Positions 1-12,883 of a stretch of DNA of 64,000 nt are shown here, piece after piece. The notes beneath the pieces were generated by a model that saw nothing but the letters and a program-made list of their open reading frames with translations, did not search any database and was not told the origin of the DNA. The position numbers were made by a program, and so were the translations under genes. The stretch covers positions 2,666,001 through 2,730,000 of the forward strand of contig JAFBJZ010000880.1 of the NCBI GenBank assembly GCA_016785225.1, read 5' to 3'. Each line of letters begins with the position of its first letter. The first letter of the stretch is position 1. The DNA is from Psettodes erumei. Lineage: Eukaryota; Chordata; Actinopteri; Pleuronectiformes; Psettodidae.

Positions 1-65
1 CAAACTTATCCAGGGGCTGCTGTGCAGCTTTTATTTTAGATTTCTTTGGACAGTCCTGTGTTTTG

Positions 66-125
66 AACCCTGTGATAGGTGTACCCCACCTCTAGCTCCG
101 TGTCAGCTGGAATAAGCTTGAGAGA
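66..125 (+). repeat. Fragment of a widespread fish repeat
   Basis: The stretch ccctgtgatag then gtaccccacctctagctcc and gtcagctggaataagct resembles the end of a repeat very common in teleost non-coding DNA. The same blocks occur in the longer copy at 12670-12883 (ccctatgatag; gtaccacgccctctggctcc). Only the 3' part is present here, with a deletion relative to the usual form. The family is recognised from memory, without a database match. Confidence 0.5.
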
Positions 126-3100
126 GGCAGCTGTGTTGCTAATGCAGAAATCCTTTTTAATACTCTCATCAGTTGTTTTGACAGGCTGTCCACCAAGGCA
201 TGGTATTCTCTATGCAAGAGCTTTTTTAAAATTTTTTTTCCCAGGTTACAAATTTCATTTTACTTTCTAATGTTTTAGCCTCTAGGATGTGAATTGTTGG
301 CCACACGTGGGCTTGGGAATCACACTGCAGGATGTGCAGACTCAGTATTCCGGGAATTACATCCATATTAGACACATCCATGTATGAGGATTTACCTCCA
401 AAGCCACAGCTCAGTGACAATGCAGGAAGTAGTATTGGTGTTCTTTTGGAGTGGCGGCCAGGTGTGTAGCAGCTTCAGACTGGTGTTTTGCCTTGTGAGT
501 AAATGTAACTGCCGTGTCTCCCTAACTCTAACCACACATTAACCACAGTTGATTTGCTGGAACCACAATATTTGCCCAGCCTTAACTCTGCCACATTTGC
601 CCTAGAAAGCACCGATAACACTGCAAGTTTAAATGGAAGCTTAGCTCGATTTTAAACCAGCTTATGAACACAGTCTTATCTACGGAAAGAGCCTGGCTTA
701 AATGATGTCGTACTCTGGATGTCGAAATATCTCCTCGGCACAGGCGCGTACGTGGTTTCGCGTGTTGTTTAGCGCAGGTCGTAGTTCACTGAGGCCTCAG
801 GGAGCAGGTGAAACTATTGATAAAATTTCAGACCTGAAAGCTTGTATATATCTCCACTTCCTCCAGTCCGTAAACATGAGCACACACACACATTACCATC
901 CCGCACCGTATCTCACCACCCACCTACTGGAGTGCAGATAGGCCTAAATTTACAGCGGATGCTGTCCATTTAGTTGAGTGATGGGTGCTAGGAGGAGCAC
1001 TGGGTAGGCTAGCAGCTGATTTATCTGCTTGTTTTTCAGCTCTGTTGCCCAGGCTCTGCCAGGCGGCAGTCCTAACGGTCTCCTGTTGAAGGCAGTAGAA
1101 AGCTGGGGCGGGATGGGGAGGGAGGGGCGACGCGCACCTTTTCGGGGAGTGCGATGGGATGATAAGACTAATAAGAATGATGAGGTAGCATGGAGGGTTG
1201 GGGCTATGTTTACTGAAATGGCATATGTGCACATCCACAGTGAATACATAACTCTCTCCACTACGTCGCGTGAATAAGCGTCAGCCTTCCTCAGCCTCCA
1301 ACATCGTCCTCAAAGCCTTCCAATGAGTCTTCCTCTCAGGTATCTTAATGAAATGATCCGTGGGGAGCCGTCTATTGTTTTACCGGTTAATGAACCAATT
1401 ACGAGCATGGGTATTGCCTTCTACACATTGTGCCTTGCAGGATTATCATAACACAGGACCATTTTTTTGAGCACATTATGGGTGCAAGCATGAAAGGATT
1501 GTTTGTTCCACTCTGGCTGGAATCACCAGGCTCATCCTATCGCCCCGCTAGCTTTAATGTGGAAATGAGAGCTCAGTGGCCTCGCTCTGCGACTGCCCAT
1601 CCAGCCTTTCCTTCCCTCCCCGGCCCTGCGCGGACCTGGAGTTAGCACATTTAACAGGCTCGGAGCGTCTGTTTATGGCGCATTTATCATGGCTACAGAA
1701 CAATCCGTGCTGTCAGTGCATCAGTTTGGCTGAGCCGCGGAAATAAATCAAAACTCCTCCGGCCTGCCACGCTGCACGCTCGCCCATTCATTTAGACTGG
1801 TTAGGATAGGAGGAAGCGGAGAGGAGGAGAGGAGAGGAGAGGAGAGGAAAGTGGAGCTAAGGTGCGGTTACAGTCGGCGCACAAATTAAAGTTGTGGAGA
1901 TTAGATTGTGGAGACGTCTTCAGAATACCTATTTGTTGCAGTGATAAATGTTCAAAGAAAGCACTTGGCTTAGTTTTGTATTACAGGATTGAGTATGCAC
2001 CGAGGATATTTACTGTATGCTGCTATGTATCACCTAATGCTACAGGTCACATAATTCTATCACTTCTCATTTGCTTGATTTGCCAAGTTTCATTAGTCTA
2101 TTCAGTGCAATTTACTGTACGGCTCAAGCGTCTACTTAGTCAGTTTGTTCGTTTGAAGAACCAATGTTTGGTTTTTTTGTCCCCCCACCATTTCCTAAAT
2201 TTATTTTCAGCTTAAACCTGTTTCTGCCTCCCTGTTTTCTATCAAATAAAACCACCTCCTTATTGATTTCTTTAGAGGAAACAAGAGTATCCCCAACGGC
2301 TGCCTTTTCATTCCTGAAAGACAGATTACCTGACATTTCTAAATACAACCGCGTCCAGCCTCTGGTTTCATTGTGAGCAGCCTTCGCCGCACTATTTCAA
2401 GTGCTACTAAAAAGAGGGAATATTGTGACACAGCTGTTTCACCTGGCGGAGTACAGAGAAATGAGCGCCGCCGTCTTATTGCATGTGGCTCAGCGCCATC
2501 AATCCTCAGCTGTGGGGAAACGGGACGCAGATCGGCAGTGAACGTATTGTTGAAGCTCCTCGAGGTCGAGAAGAGGTTGAGAAGCATTATGATCGGGACG
2601 GCGCACACAAGGCGATGAATGTGATGTTCCAGCCGCACTGCACAATATTCTCGTTATAGCCCCGTGTGAATTTAAAGGGAAACGACACTGAGTTGGATAT
2701 AGTAACCCTCGCTCTGTATTGTCAGGACAGGATATACTATTCACATTAAATATACTTGCTTTCTGCTCCCAGAAAAATGGATAATGGTGCATGGGGTGGG
2801 TAGATTTAAAAGGGTTAGCTCCGTTAGCCAACTGGGCCTGGACCGGTGCTCATCTGGCAGCAGAACAACCCAGTTAATATGTTCAGCTCTTTCAAGGACT
2901 AGCAATGGATTATACCAATTTGCCACTCTCAAACTGCAGGTGGAAGAGTTTGGCAGAACGCTGCAATGCTCCCTTCATTCAGAAGAAATGACCCTGGAAG
3001 GCCTCGATACAGATACTGTAATAAAGTAAAATGTAATATAAAAGTGTAATATATATATATATAAGTCCAGATTGTACCTCCAGAAATATAAAGTCAAATA

Positions 3101-6100
3101 CAAACTCTGCTCTTGTAGAACAGCTCGATGTTAGCACAACTTAAGGGCTAACATTGCCGCTAAAAATATATTGACATCATCAACAAATCGACAATCTTCC
3201 AATGCAAAACATTAAAAGCCGGGCACTGATTTACAAGCTAACGAGCCATCCGCTGCCGTTGATGCAGTCCTCTCAAAATCTGACAGGGACGGTTTGTTTT
3301 TCCTGGTGAGTTAATTTTTAATACGTAGGCGAAAAAGGCAGGGCATGCGAGCGAATTCAAGGCAATCACTTCTCGTTATACAGTGACAACAGTGACAGGG
3401 CGGGAACACACCTGACCTTCAGCCCAGTCCTCGGTGACACGGTTGTCACGCGGGGTCCAGGGTTCGCCACGTAGAGTCGGGGCCAGTCCGCAAGCATTGG
3501 AGTCATAATACTCGGACATCCGCGGCACCTGCCAGTCTTTTTGACGGTGGTGGGACGTGACACGGCCCCTCGGAGGGAGACGTCACTCCACCGCAGCTCA
3601 TCTGTCGCTATTGATCCTCCTCAGCGATGCTCTGGCACCGCTGACTCATAATCGGATCTTTTGCCACATGAGCGGAGCTGCTCTCGCATATAGTCCGTGG
3701 ACTGTGGCTCACAGAGTTTGCCATCAAATCTGTTTATGCCTCCCACAATGAAATCAAGGGGGGGGGGTTATGGAATGTTTTCCGTCTGTTGCTTCATTTG
3801 GCCATCCATCATATGGAATATATAAGACATAGTTAATTGGGTGGAGGATTAACTTGGGTGAAAATGCTTTCTGGAGACTGTCACGATCTTGAAATCGCAT
3901 TGTTCTGCCTAAGGACTCACAGGTCGGAATGAGTTGCGTTGTTCTCGATCAGCCCAGTATTAACTCACCATTCATTGAGTACTGTATGTTGTGTTTGTTG
4001 ATAATCACATCTATATTCTTACCTGGAACAGCCGCATTATTACTTAGGTTTACTTTGCCTGTCAATGCTGAGTGCTACCGAAGTCCCATCGCTGCCCATC
4101 TGTCGCCCTTTGTGACACGCTATCCGTCTTTTTCCACGCGGCTGCTGAGGAGATGTAGCAGGCGATCCATCATGTCGGACTGTGGTCCGTCAGATGGTGG
4201 CCGGCTTCACAGGAGCAGCAACCTGCTGACAGGCCCGTGTCAACCCTGTGGGAAACTGACACTTTTTAGTATTCAATGGACCGATCCTGCTCTCGCCACT
4301 GACAGGTTTCTGGCCCTGACACACACTGGCCTGTCGCCGTGGCAGGACACCTACTGAGAAGCGCTGAGCATACGCTGTTGCCCTGTGTCGTGCCCCCCCC
4401 CCAACCACCATCATGCCCCGGAGTATGAAGTGTCCCTTCCAGAGCGAGAGAGCAGAGTGTGCACAGGGCTTGCTGCAAAAATAATATGTGACTGTGTGAC
4501 AGCATGTACGGGGAGGCTTCGAGGGTCATGGAGCATCACTGTATTTCGGGAAACACTTGATGAGAATGCACTGTCACATTAGCTTTTTCCCTCTTTTTCC
4601 CTGCTTCTTTTCTTTCCGCTCCCTTTCTCTCTTGCACGCCCACACACAGACAAAGTAATTTGACGCTGAGCTTTAAAAACCGGCCTCGCTGCCTCTCATG
4701 GTGGTGCTAGTTCCAACCATTGTCAGACAGCGGATGCTCACTGGGACCCGCGTCGTCACGTGATAAAAGATTTGCAACAGGAGAGATCAATTGAACTGCT
4801 GCTGGTAGACAACATAATTAATCAGTCGGAGCTACTGGCATGAACGTTGCCTTTCCTCATAACTGACTGCTATCATTAGCTGTTGGCCCTTATGTCACTC
4901 ATTAGCAGCTTTCATAGCTGTCAGCAAGGGCACATCACTGGGTTTGCAATAGAATATTAATAATACCGAAATATCCCAGTAGGAACAGCTAAACAAGTTA
5001 ACGCTTCTTTCAAATTGAACTGACCTCATTTAAAATAACTAATCAAGGCAGATTATCCAGCTCCTCATATGACAATCTGATGGAATTATGAGCCTTTAAT
5101 AATACATTGTTTTCCCGGGAGAACATTAGTTTACGAAAGGCCTTGGTTTAGCAAGTCAAATTTTGGGGGGATTATAATTTGGGCAAGCAAATGGTTCAGG
5201 TCTTGAACTCCTTCATTATTTCTGCAGAGATGCATCTATCAGTCTCACATAATTCATGACATGTTTAGCTGCATATGGTTCACTGAAAACTGGACAGACA
5301 ACTTTGCAAATGCTGATTAAAGGTGTGTCAAAGCAGTTTGTTTCAGGTGCAGTTTAATATTAATTCGTTCCTGAAAATTATGTCATATAATGTGGATGCA
5401 TGCGTTGTGTTTGTCCCAGAGGACGATGCATTTTTTCACATAAATGTTGCAGACAAATGTTATTGACCATCGCCTCCAGTATCTAAATCAGTTATTTTCA
5501 ATATGGGCGCCTGTCCATGTCAATAAAACTTTTGGCGTCCTTCAAAAAAGCCAATAAATGCAAAATGGTGTCCAGTTGCGAAAGGCAAAAAGAGTCAGTT
5601 AAGTCAAGAGTCATTCCAAATGGCCACATTCAGAGATGGGGCCAAAATCATGATGAGCAATGATGATCAATCAAGATGCAGAGAAATGTAAAAGAAAAGC
5701 GATAGAGGTGGCCAGCCTACATTCTCATCTCCACACACTTGGCCAACCATGATGTCAAGTGTGCATGCTCACCAATTTTGAAGAACTGGTCAGAAATGTA
5801 AATGCTCAGTTGTGTTTTTAAGACTCTTTGATACTACTTTGATAATAAACATAAGCAGCTAACACTAGCATTACTCAGCTCAGGCCAATTGCTCCAGCTG
5901 GTTGCGTTACCACCACTGACCATGTTGCCTTGTTAAATCAGTGGCGAGGGATTTTCATTTTTCTCATATTCCCACTGTGGACTAAAAGTCTTCGGCAGCT
6001 TTCGACACAAGGATACTGATACTTCTGTCGGTGCAAGATTTTTTCTGCAGAAAGAGCATCGCTCAAGTGCATATAGCAGGGAATGTAACGAGCCCACTGG

Positions 6101-6957
6101 AGAGCTGTCACTGACAGGCTCACGCTAACATTACAGACATGGGTGCACGGAGAGAAGGATTTGAGGAGATTGGCCAACTGAGTCAATTTCTGACTACAAT
6201 CTGATTGGGCTGTATCTCTATTTCTGATTTGTGTGAGTGTTTTGCATACATACCAGCTCCCTCCTACATCCATCTGTAACGCCTTTACATCAAAGGTATA
6301 CTTTAAATACTTCCTGAAGGGTAGGTGGTTGCTATGGAGTTTTCTTTCTGAAATTGACGTGTGTGTCCGACAGATGCAGAAGAAACAGCTGGTGGACCTT
6401 GCCTTTTGTGTCAGTCTTCTCACATTGTACCTGGATCGAAATTTAAAGGTACTTGATGAGTATTTCAGCTGACGGTTAACCAGTCAAAAGCAACCCGTGA
6501 AACGGCCTCCACAAACCGTCTCCTGACTCAGAGCAAAGGCCACTGAGCCATTCCATCGCCTTACCCTGAATATGAAGAAGCACTGACTGGAAGGGGTCAT
6601 TAAAATGAAGTCTCTGGACAGTCCCAGAGCCCGGATAAATAATTGGTTCGTAGGCCCGGACGAATCAATCAGCAGGTCTCATATCTATCGTTTGCTTTAG
6701 TCTCACAGGGGAGCATCTATCCCCCTTCCGCCCCATTACGGAGTCGCATTTGAACAGCGTATTGACAGCTCTGTGCTGGTCTTCTACCAGCGCCACCACA
6801 GTACTGGGTCACAAAGACATGGTAGGGATGTAAGGCTTCAAACATAGTTTACTCCTTTATTATTTTTAAGAAGAAGTCAAAGACAAGTGGATTTAGTGAC
6901 TGAACACCCAGTTCTAGCTCGAAAACACCCGCTTCACAGAAGAGCACTGAGACCTTG
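126..6957. other. Intronic sequence without recognised elements
   Basis: This block is mostly unique sequence. It holds a purine-rich GGAGA-type repeat at about 1808-1852, a short (TA)n at 3049-3062 and a G run near 3761-3769. The part at 4830-5350 is A/T-rich and looks unlike repeats; it could include conserved non-coding elements, but that needs alignment. No exon is seen. Confidence 0.5.
1808..1852. repeat. Purine-rich GGAGA-type simple repeat
   Basis: A run of imperfect gaggagagg/agagg units gives a purine-only tract of about 45 bases. It is a common low-complexity element of intronic DNA. Confidence 0.85.
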
Positions 6958-7305
6958 ACTAGGACTGCTGATAAAGATTTTTGTCTTAGTCAGTGGATTA
7001 GTCTGTAGACTGTCACTTAATGCGTACAGTGCCCTTTTTAATATACCACAGCTCAAGAAATTGTATTCAGACTGCTAGTTTTATTCGACCAACAGCTAAA
7101 ACCTCAAAGATTTTCAGTTTACTGTCATACATGAGAAAAGAACAAACCACCAATCTTTAAATTTGGGAAGCTGCAGCCAGGGAAGATTCAGTTTTTTTGC
7201 TTGAAAAGTTAATAAAATGATCGATTATCAAAATAGTTTCTAATTAATTTCCTCTTATTCACTTATTGATAATTAGACAAAGTCCCCACAGCTCTAATCC
7301 TTACA
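6958..7305 (+). repeat. Dispersed repeat with paired-ATCGAT tail (percomorph type)
   Basis: The order of blocks (a start near gactgctgat, then cgaccaacagctaaaacctc, then ttcagtttactgtcata, then gcttgaaaagttaataaaatg, then atcgattatcaaaatagtt, then cagctctaat) matches a repeat familiar from percomorph genomes that begins and ends with ATTAATCGATTAATCG-like sequence and a GCAGCTCT end. The copy is diverged, so it is old. No coding capacity is visible. A related tail occurs at 49690-49765. Confidence 0.65.
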
Positions 7306-8339
7306 CATATATCCACAACACCATTTCTGACTTTTTAATGCCTTGCTATAATATTTGATGGACAGATTTTTTGGGGTGCCCAGAGGACAAAATTCTTGGA
7401 TACATGTCCTTTCAATAAAGAAAACAACTGTCGCTGTAATTAATATTTCCGCTAAAATAGTACAGACATATAAATCTGGCACATCAAGCATGAGGAAACA
7501 AATGTTGCATGAGGAGAGACATTGATGATCGGTGTGGTCGTCTGAGGTTTGACCCCTGCGGTGAATGTCATTACTCTGTCATTGACCTTTTGGGCTAGTC
7601 TAGACCACTCAAACACATACACCACACACACCCAGAACATGTTCTTAGTGGCAAATTCACTTTACGTCCTCCCTTTATCAAACAGGGTCGGCCTTTTGTT
7701 CCTCTCTTTTGTCTTTTGTCTGCCATTGTTCTGCCCACCTGGTATTTAGAGACAATCATGGTGCGGTTAGTAATTAGCTCCAGGGATCCCACTTGCTGGT
7801 CTATTTTCAATCCCGGCTTTGTCTGCAAACATAATACCGCAGGCTTTTCCTCGAATGCAGCGCTCACAAGAGGAAGCAACAACTACTTGTAACAGGTGGC
7901 TGGTCTTTTAATGTTATGAAGATTAGACGGACAGGAAGGGCTTCTGTTTGTTCCAACAACACGGCTCGTATTTCTACCAAATCCCTCAGGGCCTTTTGGT
8001 TGCTGTCCCAATTTAAAATAAACATATAACACAGCTCACAGAGTTCTCACACTTGTTCCTCAGTGTCTGCTAACTGGAAAACCTTGCGCTGGCTGAATTG
8101 GAGTTATTTGAGCTACTACCTCTGGCACAGAGTTTTTTAAATTTAAGCGTGATGCATCAATTTTAGATATTAGAAATGCAGCTCCCTCTAACTAAGCAGA
8201 ACCAAAGTCATCGGGCGATCATAGGTCCTTTTATTTATTATTATTTTTATTTTATTACCAGAGTTCTAATGCTTTATCCTGAGGGAATCTCCAAGACAAT
8301 CCAGCCAGGTGTCAGGGTTAGGGTTAGGATAAGTAAAAA

Positions 8340-8475
8340 CTCTGACCTTCTGGTGGTCCTACATGAAAAGTCATGTGATCACCAATGTCTGTGAGCTTCA
8401 TCCTCTGGGGAACACAAATGTCATCATGGTGATTCATTCAGGAGTTGTTGAGATGTTTCACTCTAAACCACAATG
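8340..8475 (+). repeat. Dispersed fish repeat, copy A
   Basis: Blocks tcatcctctgggga, aggagttgttgagatgtttcactc and accacaa match, in reverse complement, the copies at 37420-37515 (atctcaacagctattggg) and 34055-34405 (ccagaggatgaa). I recall the family as very abundant in spiny-rayed fishes. It is non-coding in all three copies. Just upstream lie two and a half telomere-like ttaggg units (8314-8328). Confidence 0.65.
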
Positions 8476-10465
8476 TTCTCCTTGCGTTGCCAACCCTGGA
8501 TCCTTTCCACTAACATGGCTGACTGACTGACTAAATAAATAAATAAATGAATATATTTGTGAGGGAAAACTATTCATATAAATGACATTATTTGGTAAAC
8601 ATTGTATTACAATATAATATCAGGACCAAAAATTAATGCTTAGATCATAATTCTGATATGTCTCTGGCCTAAAACAGTTAGTAAACATTCAAACGTTTGG
8701 GACATACTTACTCTCAACTCCCTCTGAACTATTTAAACTTTGAATGAATCAGTCTCCACTCTGTGTCAGTGGAGTAGCTGAGTGTGTGTTGTATGTACAG
8801 TATGTGTGTGCGGGGGGAAGTCTGCCTGCCGCAGCCCCCATCCATTTATCCAGTCTCCTCTCCCAGCGGGGCCGGTGTTGTACTAAATGATGGCGTATGC
8901 TCGCAAAGGTTAAGCGGTGAGTCAGAACCAGCGATGACAGGTTGACCAATGAGTCTCAGCCAGGCTGCCATGAAGCTCCGTGCAGCAGATGAGACTGTTT
9001 CTCACACACAAACACACACACGGCATCATTCTCACAGCTCACTGGACAATCGTGGATTTCTGTGCACTGTTTCTGTAAACTATAAATCTTTCCTCTCTAT
9101 TTCTGGATGTGCTCCTTTCAGATGTCTCTTGTTTCACTGTACCTTATCATCAAGCCCCCTATAGGCATATTCACCATAAGGACTTTTATTCTAGTTTAGT
9201 CTGCTAGTCTGAAGCAATATGCACAACTTAATGCAGGCTTTTAATGCAGAATTCTTTTTTTTTTTTACTTGCCTGTAAGTGCCCAGAGGACTCCTTCTGG
9301 TCTGTGATTTCATTTTCAAGAGCACCATGAGGCTCCCTGGGGTTGTACATGAAACTGATTTGCCTTTGTTCTGTACAGAATAGTTCTGTCCTAAATTCAA
9401 AGAGAAAATGTGGTGACTTTACTTTTTGTACTGAGAGGAGCTTTTTGAGGGCATTTTTCCTGAATGAAATTTATGGTTTTGTTTCAAGTCCCAAGCTGTG
9501 TCCCAGACTTAACTGTTAGCACTCACAATGGAGAAGGTTGAAAAGGGAGAGGAGGGAAAGTCTCGTCTTTCTGCGTCCACGTGATGCTTTGTTACTGGAC
9601 CTTTTTGCTAATTATGGATTAGCTAAACCAATTTTACGATCTTGAAAAAGTTGTGATTTCAGGAGATGGGGTCACAAGGGATTACAGTACACTGTCTGTG
9701 CATAAAATGACATACATTTACTGAGGAACTGCAATTTGACAAAAAAAAAACTAAAAATAATTTCAAGGCTGAACTACACTCTGCTCTCAATTTGGTTTAG
9801 TAACTCACCACCAACATAAATTGCACGTGTTGCTGTTCGTATCAGTTGATAATGCTGAGAAAGGTTTGTAGTATTTCTTGTGAATTCACACACACACACA
9901 CAGACTTCTCCATTCTGTAGCTGTTTCCATCTTTAGTGATTAATCTGTAACCCAGAGGATACACACTGTAAATCCCTTTTTATTTTTTACTGCATTAAGC
10001 CCAATACATTCATAGTATAGTATACTGTAGACAGTATATATGTTTATATAAATATATGTAATATTTGACCTATCAATCCAGGATTCAATAGAGAGAAAGA
10101 TGTTTGATTTAGCAAAAGCAGATTTATTGATTTTTCTGAAGAAACACCTCTCACTGCTTCCACACCGTATCTTTTTTCTTTTTTTGCTGATAAATTTCCG
10201 AACATGATGCTCCTTTATTCCCTAAAGAGCTCTTACAAAAGAACACCTGAAACCTTGAATGGGTGTGCGCCTCCATTTTCTGTCTCAAAAAGCAATTCCC
10301 CAGAAACAGGAGATATGAAATTGTAATTCTGCTGGAGACAAATGGTATGTGGCGCTGGGTCTGAATTATAAATGAAAGCAGAAGGGCCTTAGTTCTGCCT
10401 TCTTGCCCGAGCGTGATTCAGACAGTCTGGCTTGAGCGGGGCATAGTCGCATAACAGGTGGAGAG

Positions 10466-10490
10466 ACACACACACACACACACACACACA
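10466..10490. repeat. (CA)n microsatellite
   Basis: About twelve uninterrupted CA units lie between gagaga and tgcatgca. Confidence 0.95.
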
Positions 10491-11733
10491 TGCATGCAGA
10501 GTCAGGCTGCAAGTCCAGCAGAAGAAGAATCAGTGGCTCCTTTACAGTTAGACTGATATGTTGTTCCTTCTAAATAGTGGACCAGTACCAGCCTTTAAAC
10601 TCAAATATAACTTCGTCATGTAGTCTTTGTCTTCACTGATGAAATGGACTTCACTAGTTGTTAGTTCTCTGTCATCTACTCATCTAAATATATAGTCTGA
10701 GGCATTGATTCTATCTATAACTATCTAGTTGTTTTGTTTTTTATCATTGGACCAGAACCTTGCTATGTGGCGCAAATCTGCTGATAACATTAGGGGGGAT
10801 TATGGCAAGCCAGCTATGTTATGGTTTGGTCAGGGCAAGGCGTGTTCTGAAGAACCCATTGGCGGTGGTGGTGGGAAGTTGTGAGGGAGCAGAATTTCTT
10901 CAGTAGCTCATGTGTAAAAGTAGCTACAGTATTGAGGTGCTTTTGCTCATAATCCATCCATGTTCGCTCCTCCGTGTGTTTCTGTCTCGGCAGTTGTGAA
11001 CAAGTGAACTGTTTCAGCAAAAGACGCTGGATCTCGAGGTGACAAACCTCGTAAACAAGGCTATCCACCTTTTCTTTTATTGTCTGCAATGGAGCTGAAC
11101 ATTTTGGGGTCTTCAGCAGGAGCTCCAACCTTGAGCAGTCAGCCGTGGCTTGTATCTTTCAGTATCAGTATTATTGCTCGTATCATTCTTTGGAAATATA
11201 TATATATCATCATGACTGGTCTGTGAAAGCCGTGAAACTCGGTCGCTGCATGAGACGCTCTCTCTCTGACAAACCGTGCCTGGGCGTCATGGCCAGTTGG
11301 CTGATCCGTGCGCCGCAGACTGCAGGATGCCCTGGTCTGCTGTGTTTCACTGGTCTGAGGTCAGTGCAAACGCGTCGCTTGCCCCGACAGGCTGCTCGTG
11401 TGCATTTGTGTGTGTGTAGGACTTTGACAGCAGCTAATTAGCAGCGAATAGGGAATTAAGAATAATGTGTTACTTAGATTACGCAACCATATTTCATAAG
11501 AAATATAAAAATATGAAAACAAGTAATCAAAAAGTAATATTAAACACTTAAGAAGTACATCTTACACACTCGTCAGCTGTGCATGGATCATGAATGTGTT
11601 AATGTGACTCTGCTGCCAGTGCCCCCCCCCCTTTAGTGAAAGACATTTTAATGTCATCCTGACCTGTGTGGCTGTTTACTGGATGCCCTCTGCCCATCTG
11701 CCAGTCCTAGTTAGCCTCCGCTCTCGCTGCACA

Positions 11734-12065
11734 CGGCGATGAGAGGCCGCGTCACGACGCGCGCGCGTCAGGTGACCCGGTAGTCCCTGGCTTATGCAAA
11801 TTGCGGCGGTGGAATGGAGCTGAAGTCACGTTTCACCTGTCCTCGCTCAGATGTAGCACCCCGGCGTGCGTGAGATTTCACTTGGCTGAGTTAATACGAG
11901 CCGCAGCTCTGCCAAGAGGCATAAAACAAAGCCGTACAACAAAGTGCTGTAACATCGGGCTTAGATTGCTGCGCGCGTATTTATTCAGGCGTTTCTCTCT
12001 TCGGATCCTCAGCCGTCACACTTACAGGTCGGTTAAATCATCCCGAGGTTGTGAGTCAGCCGGGT
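11734..12065. promoter_or_regulatory. CpG-dense intronic islet with octamer motif
   Basis: A cluster of CpG sites includes five consecutive CG dinucleotides at 11758-11767. It is followed by a perfect POU octamer ATGCAAAT at 11794-11801 and further CpG-rich sequence to about 12065, where it gives way to A/T-rich sequence with an AATTAG-type homeodomain core. The composition is unlike the flanking intron, and no repeat family is evident. It could be an enhancer or cryptic promoter. A 96-codon open frame here (11801-12091) has no recognisable protein and is probably chance. Confidence 0.35.
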
Positions 12066-12669
12066 CATTACTGCATTATACTCCCGCTTAATGCAACAGT
12101 AAAAATTTAATGCCGGGTTATATTTAGTTAATTTGGCCAATTAGCATATTTTAACAGCAACAGCTGTGGAATCTCCCATCTTCCTTTGGGCTTGCCCTCA
12201 GCATATGTCTCATGTGAAGGTTAAAATGGAGTCATGAAACGATGCTGCAACCTCAGTTACTCATGCAGGAGTCCCCGGCGTGCATGAAAATGAAGCAGCT
12301 TCGCTCGTGTCGTGAAAGAAGCCCCCCGTGAGGATGACGAGGAAACGCTGCGTCACCGTGAGCCGTTTTAGGCGAAAGGTGGTATCGAGCGAGGGCTGTG
12401 TCAAAGGCCCCGCTGCAGTCGATCCCGCTGACATGACTTCCTGTGGACGAGGAAGCCGTGGCAGCGGTTGCGAGGAGCGGGGTAACATTTTTCACAAAGA
12501 TTGAAGGTCAGAGTCGTTATTTTTTTATGGACGTGGCTTGGCAGGCGGGCGAGCTGTGAAGGAAGATGTTGTGGAATTCTGAATGGTCTGACTTGTTGCC
12601 GGCGATTCTGAAGTGTGGGACCAGAGAGCAGAGATATTTGAAAAGATATAGATTTCTGTTTCTGCCATT

Positions 12670-12883
12670 TCTGTTCTCCCTGTGCCTGCGGGGTTTTTCT
12701 CCAGATCCCCCCCCCACCAAAAACATGCAGGGTTAGGTTGACTGGAGACTGTACGTTATCTACAGGTGTGACTGTGAGTGTGAATGCCTGTTTGTCTCGG
12801 TGTGTCAGCCCTATGATAGACCGTACCACGCCCTCTGGCTCCGGCAACCTCGCAACCCTGGTGGATGGACGGAGGGATGGATA
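12670..12883 (+). repeat. Widespread fish repeat, longer copy
   Basis: The order tgttctccctgtgcctgcg, then ccaaaaacatgcagggttagg, then gtgtgactgtgagtgtgaatg, then cagccctatgatagacc, then ggatggacggagggatgg matches a repeat seen throughout teleost genomes. It shares its 3' blocks with the fragment at 66-125. It is diverged and carries no ORF of its own. Confidence 0.7.

Larger units (their letters stand above)
8476..12669. other. Intronic sequence with short simple repeats
   Basis: The block contains a TAAA-type run at 8532-8548, short CA runs near 9887-9902 and a (CA)n microsatellite at 10466-10490. The CpG-dense islet at 11734-12065 is described separately. Apart from these I see no repeat or exon. 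Confidence 0.5.

Noticed and set aside
8314..8328. Telomere-like ttaggg units
   Set aside because: Only about two and a half units; too short to be an interstitial telomere, and it borders a dispersed repeat.
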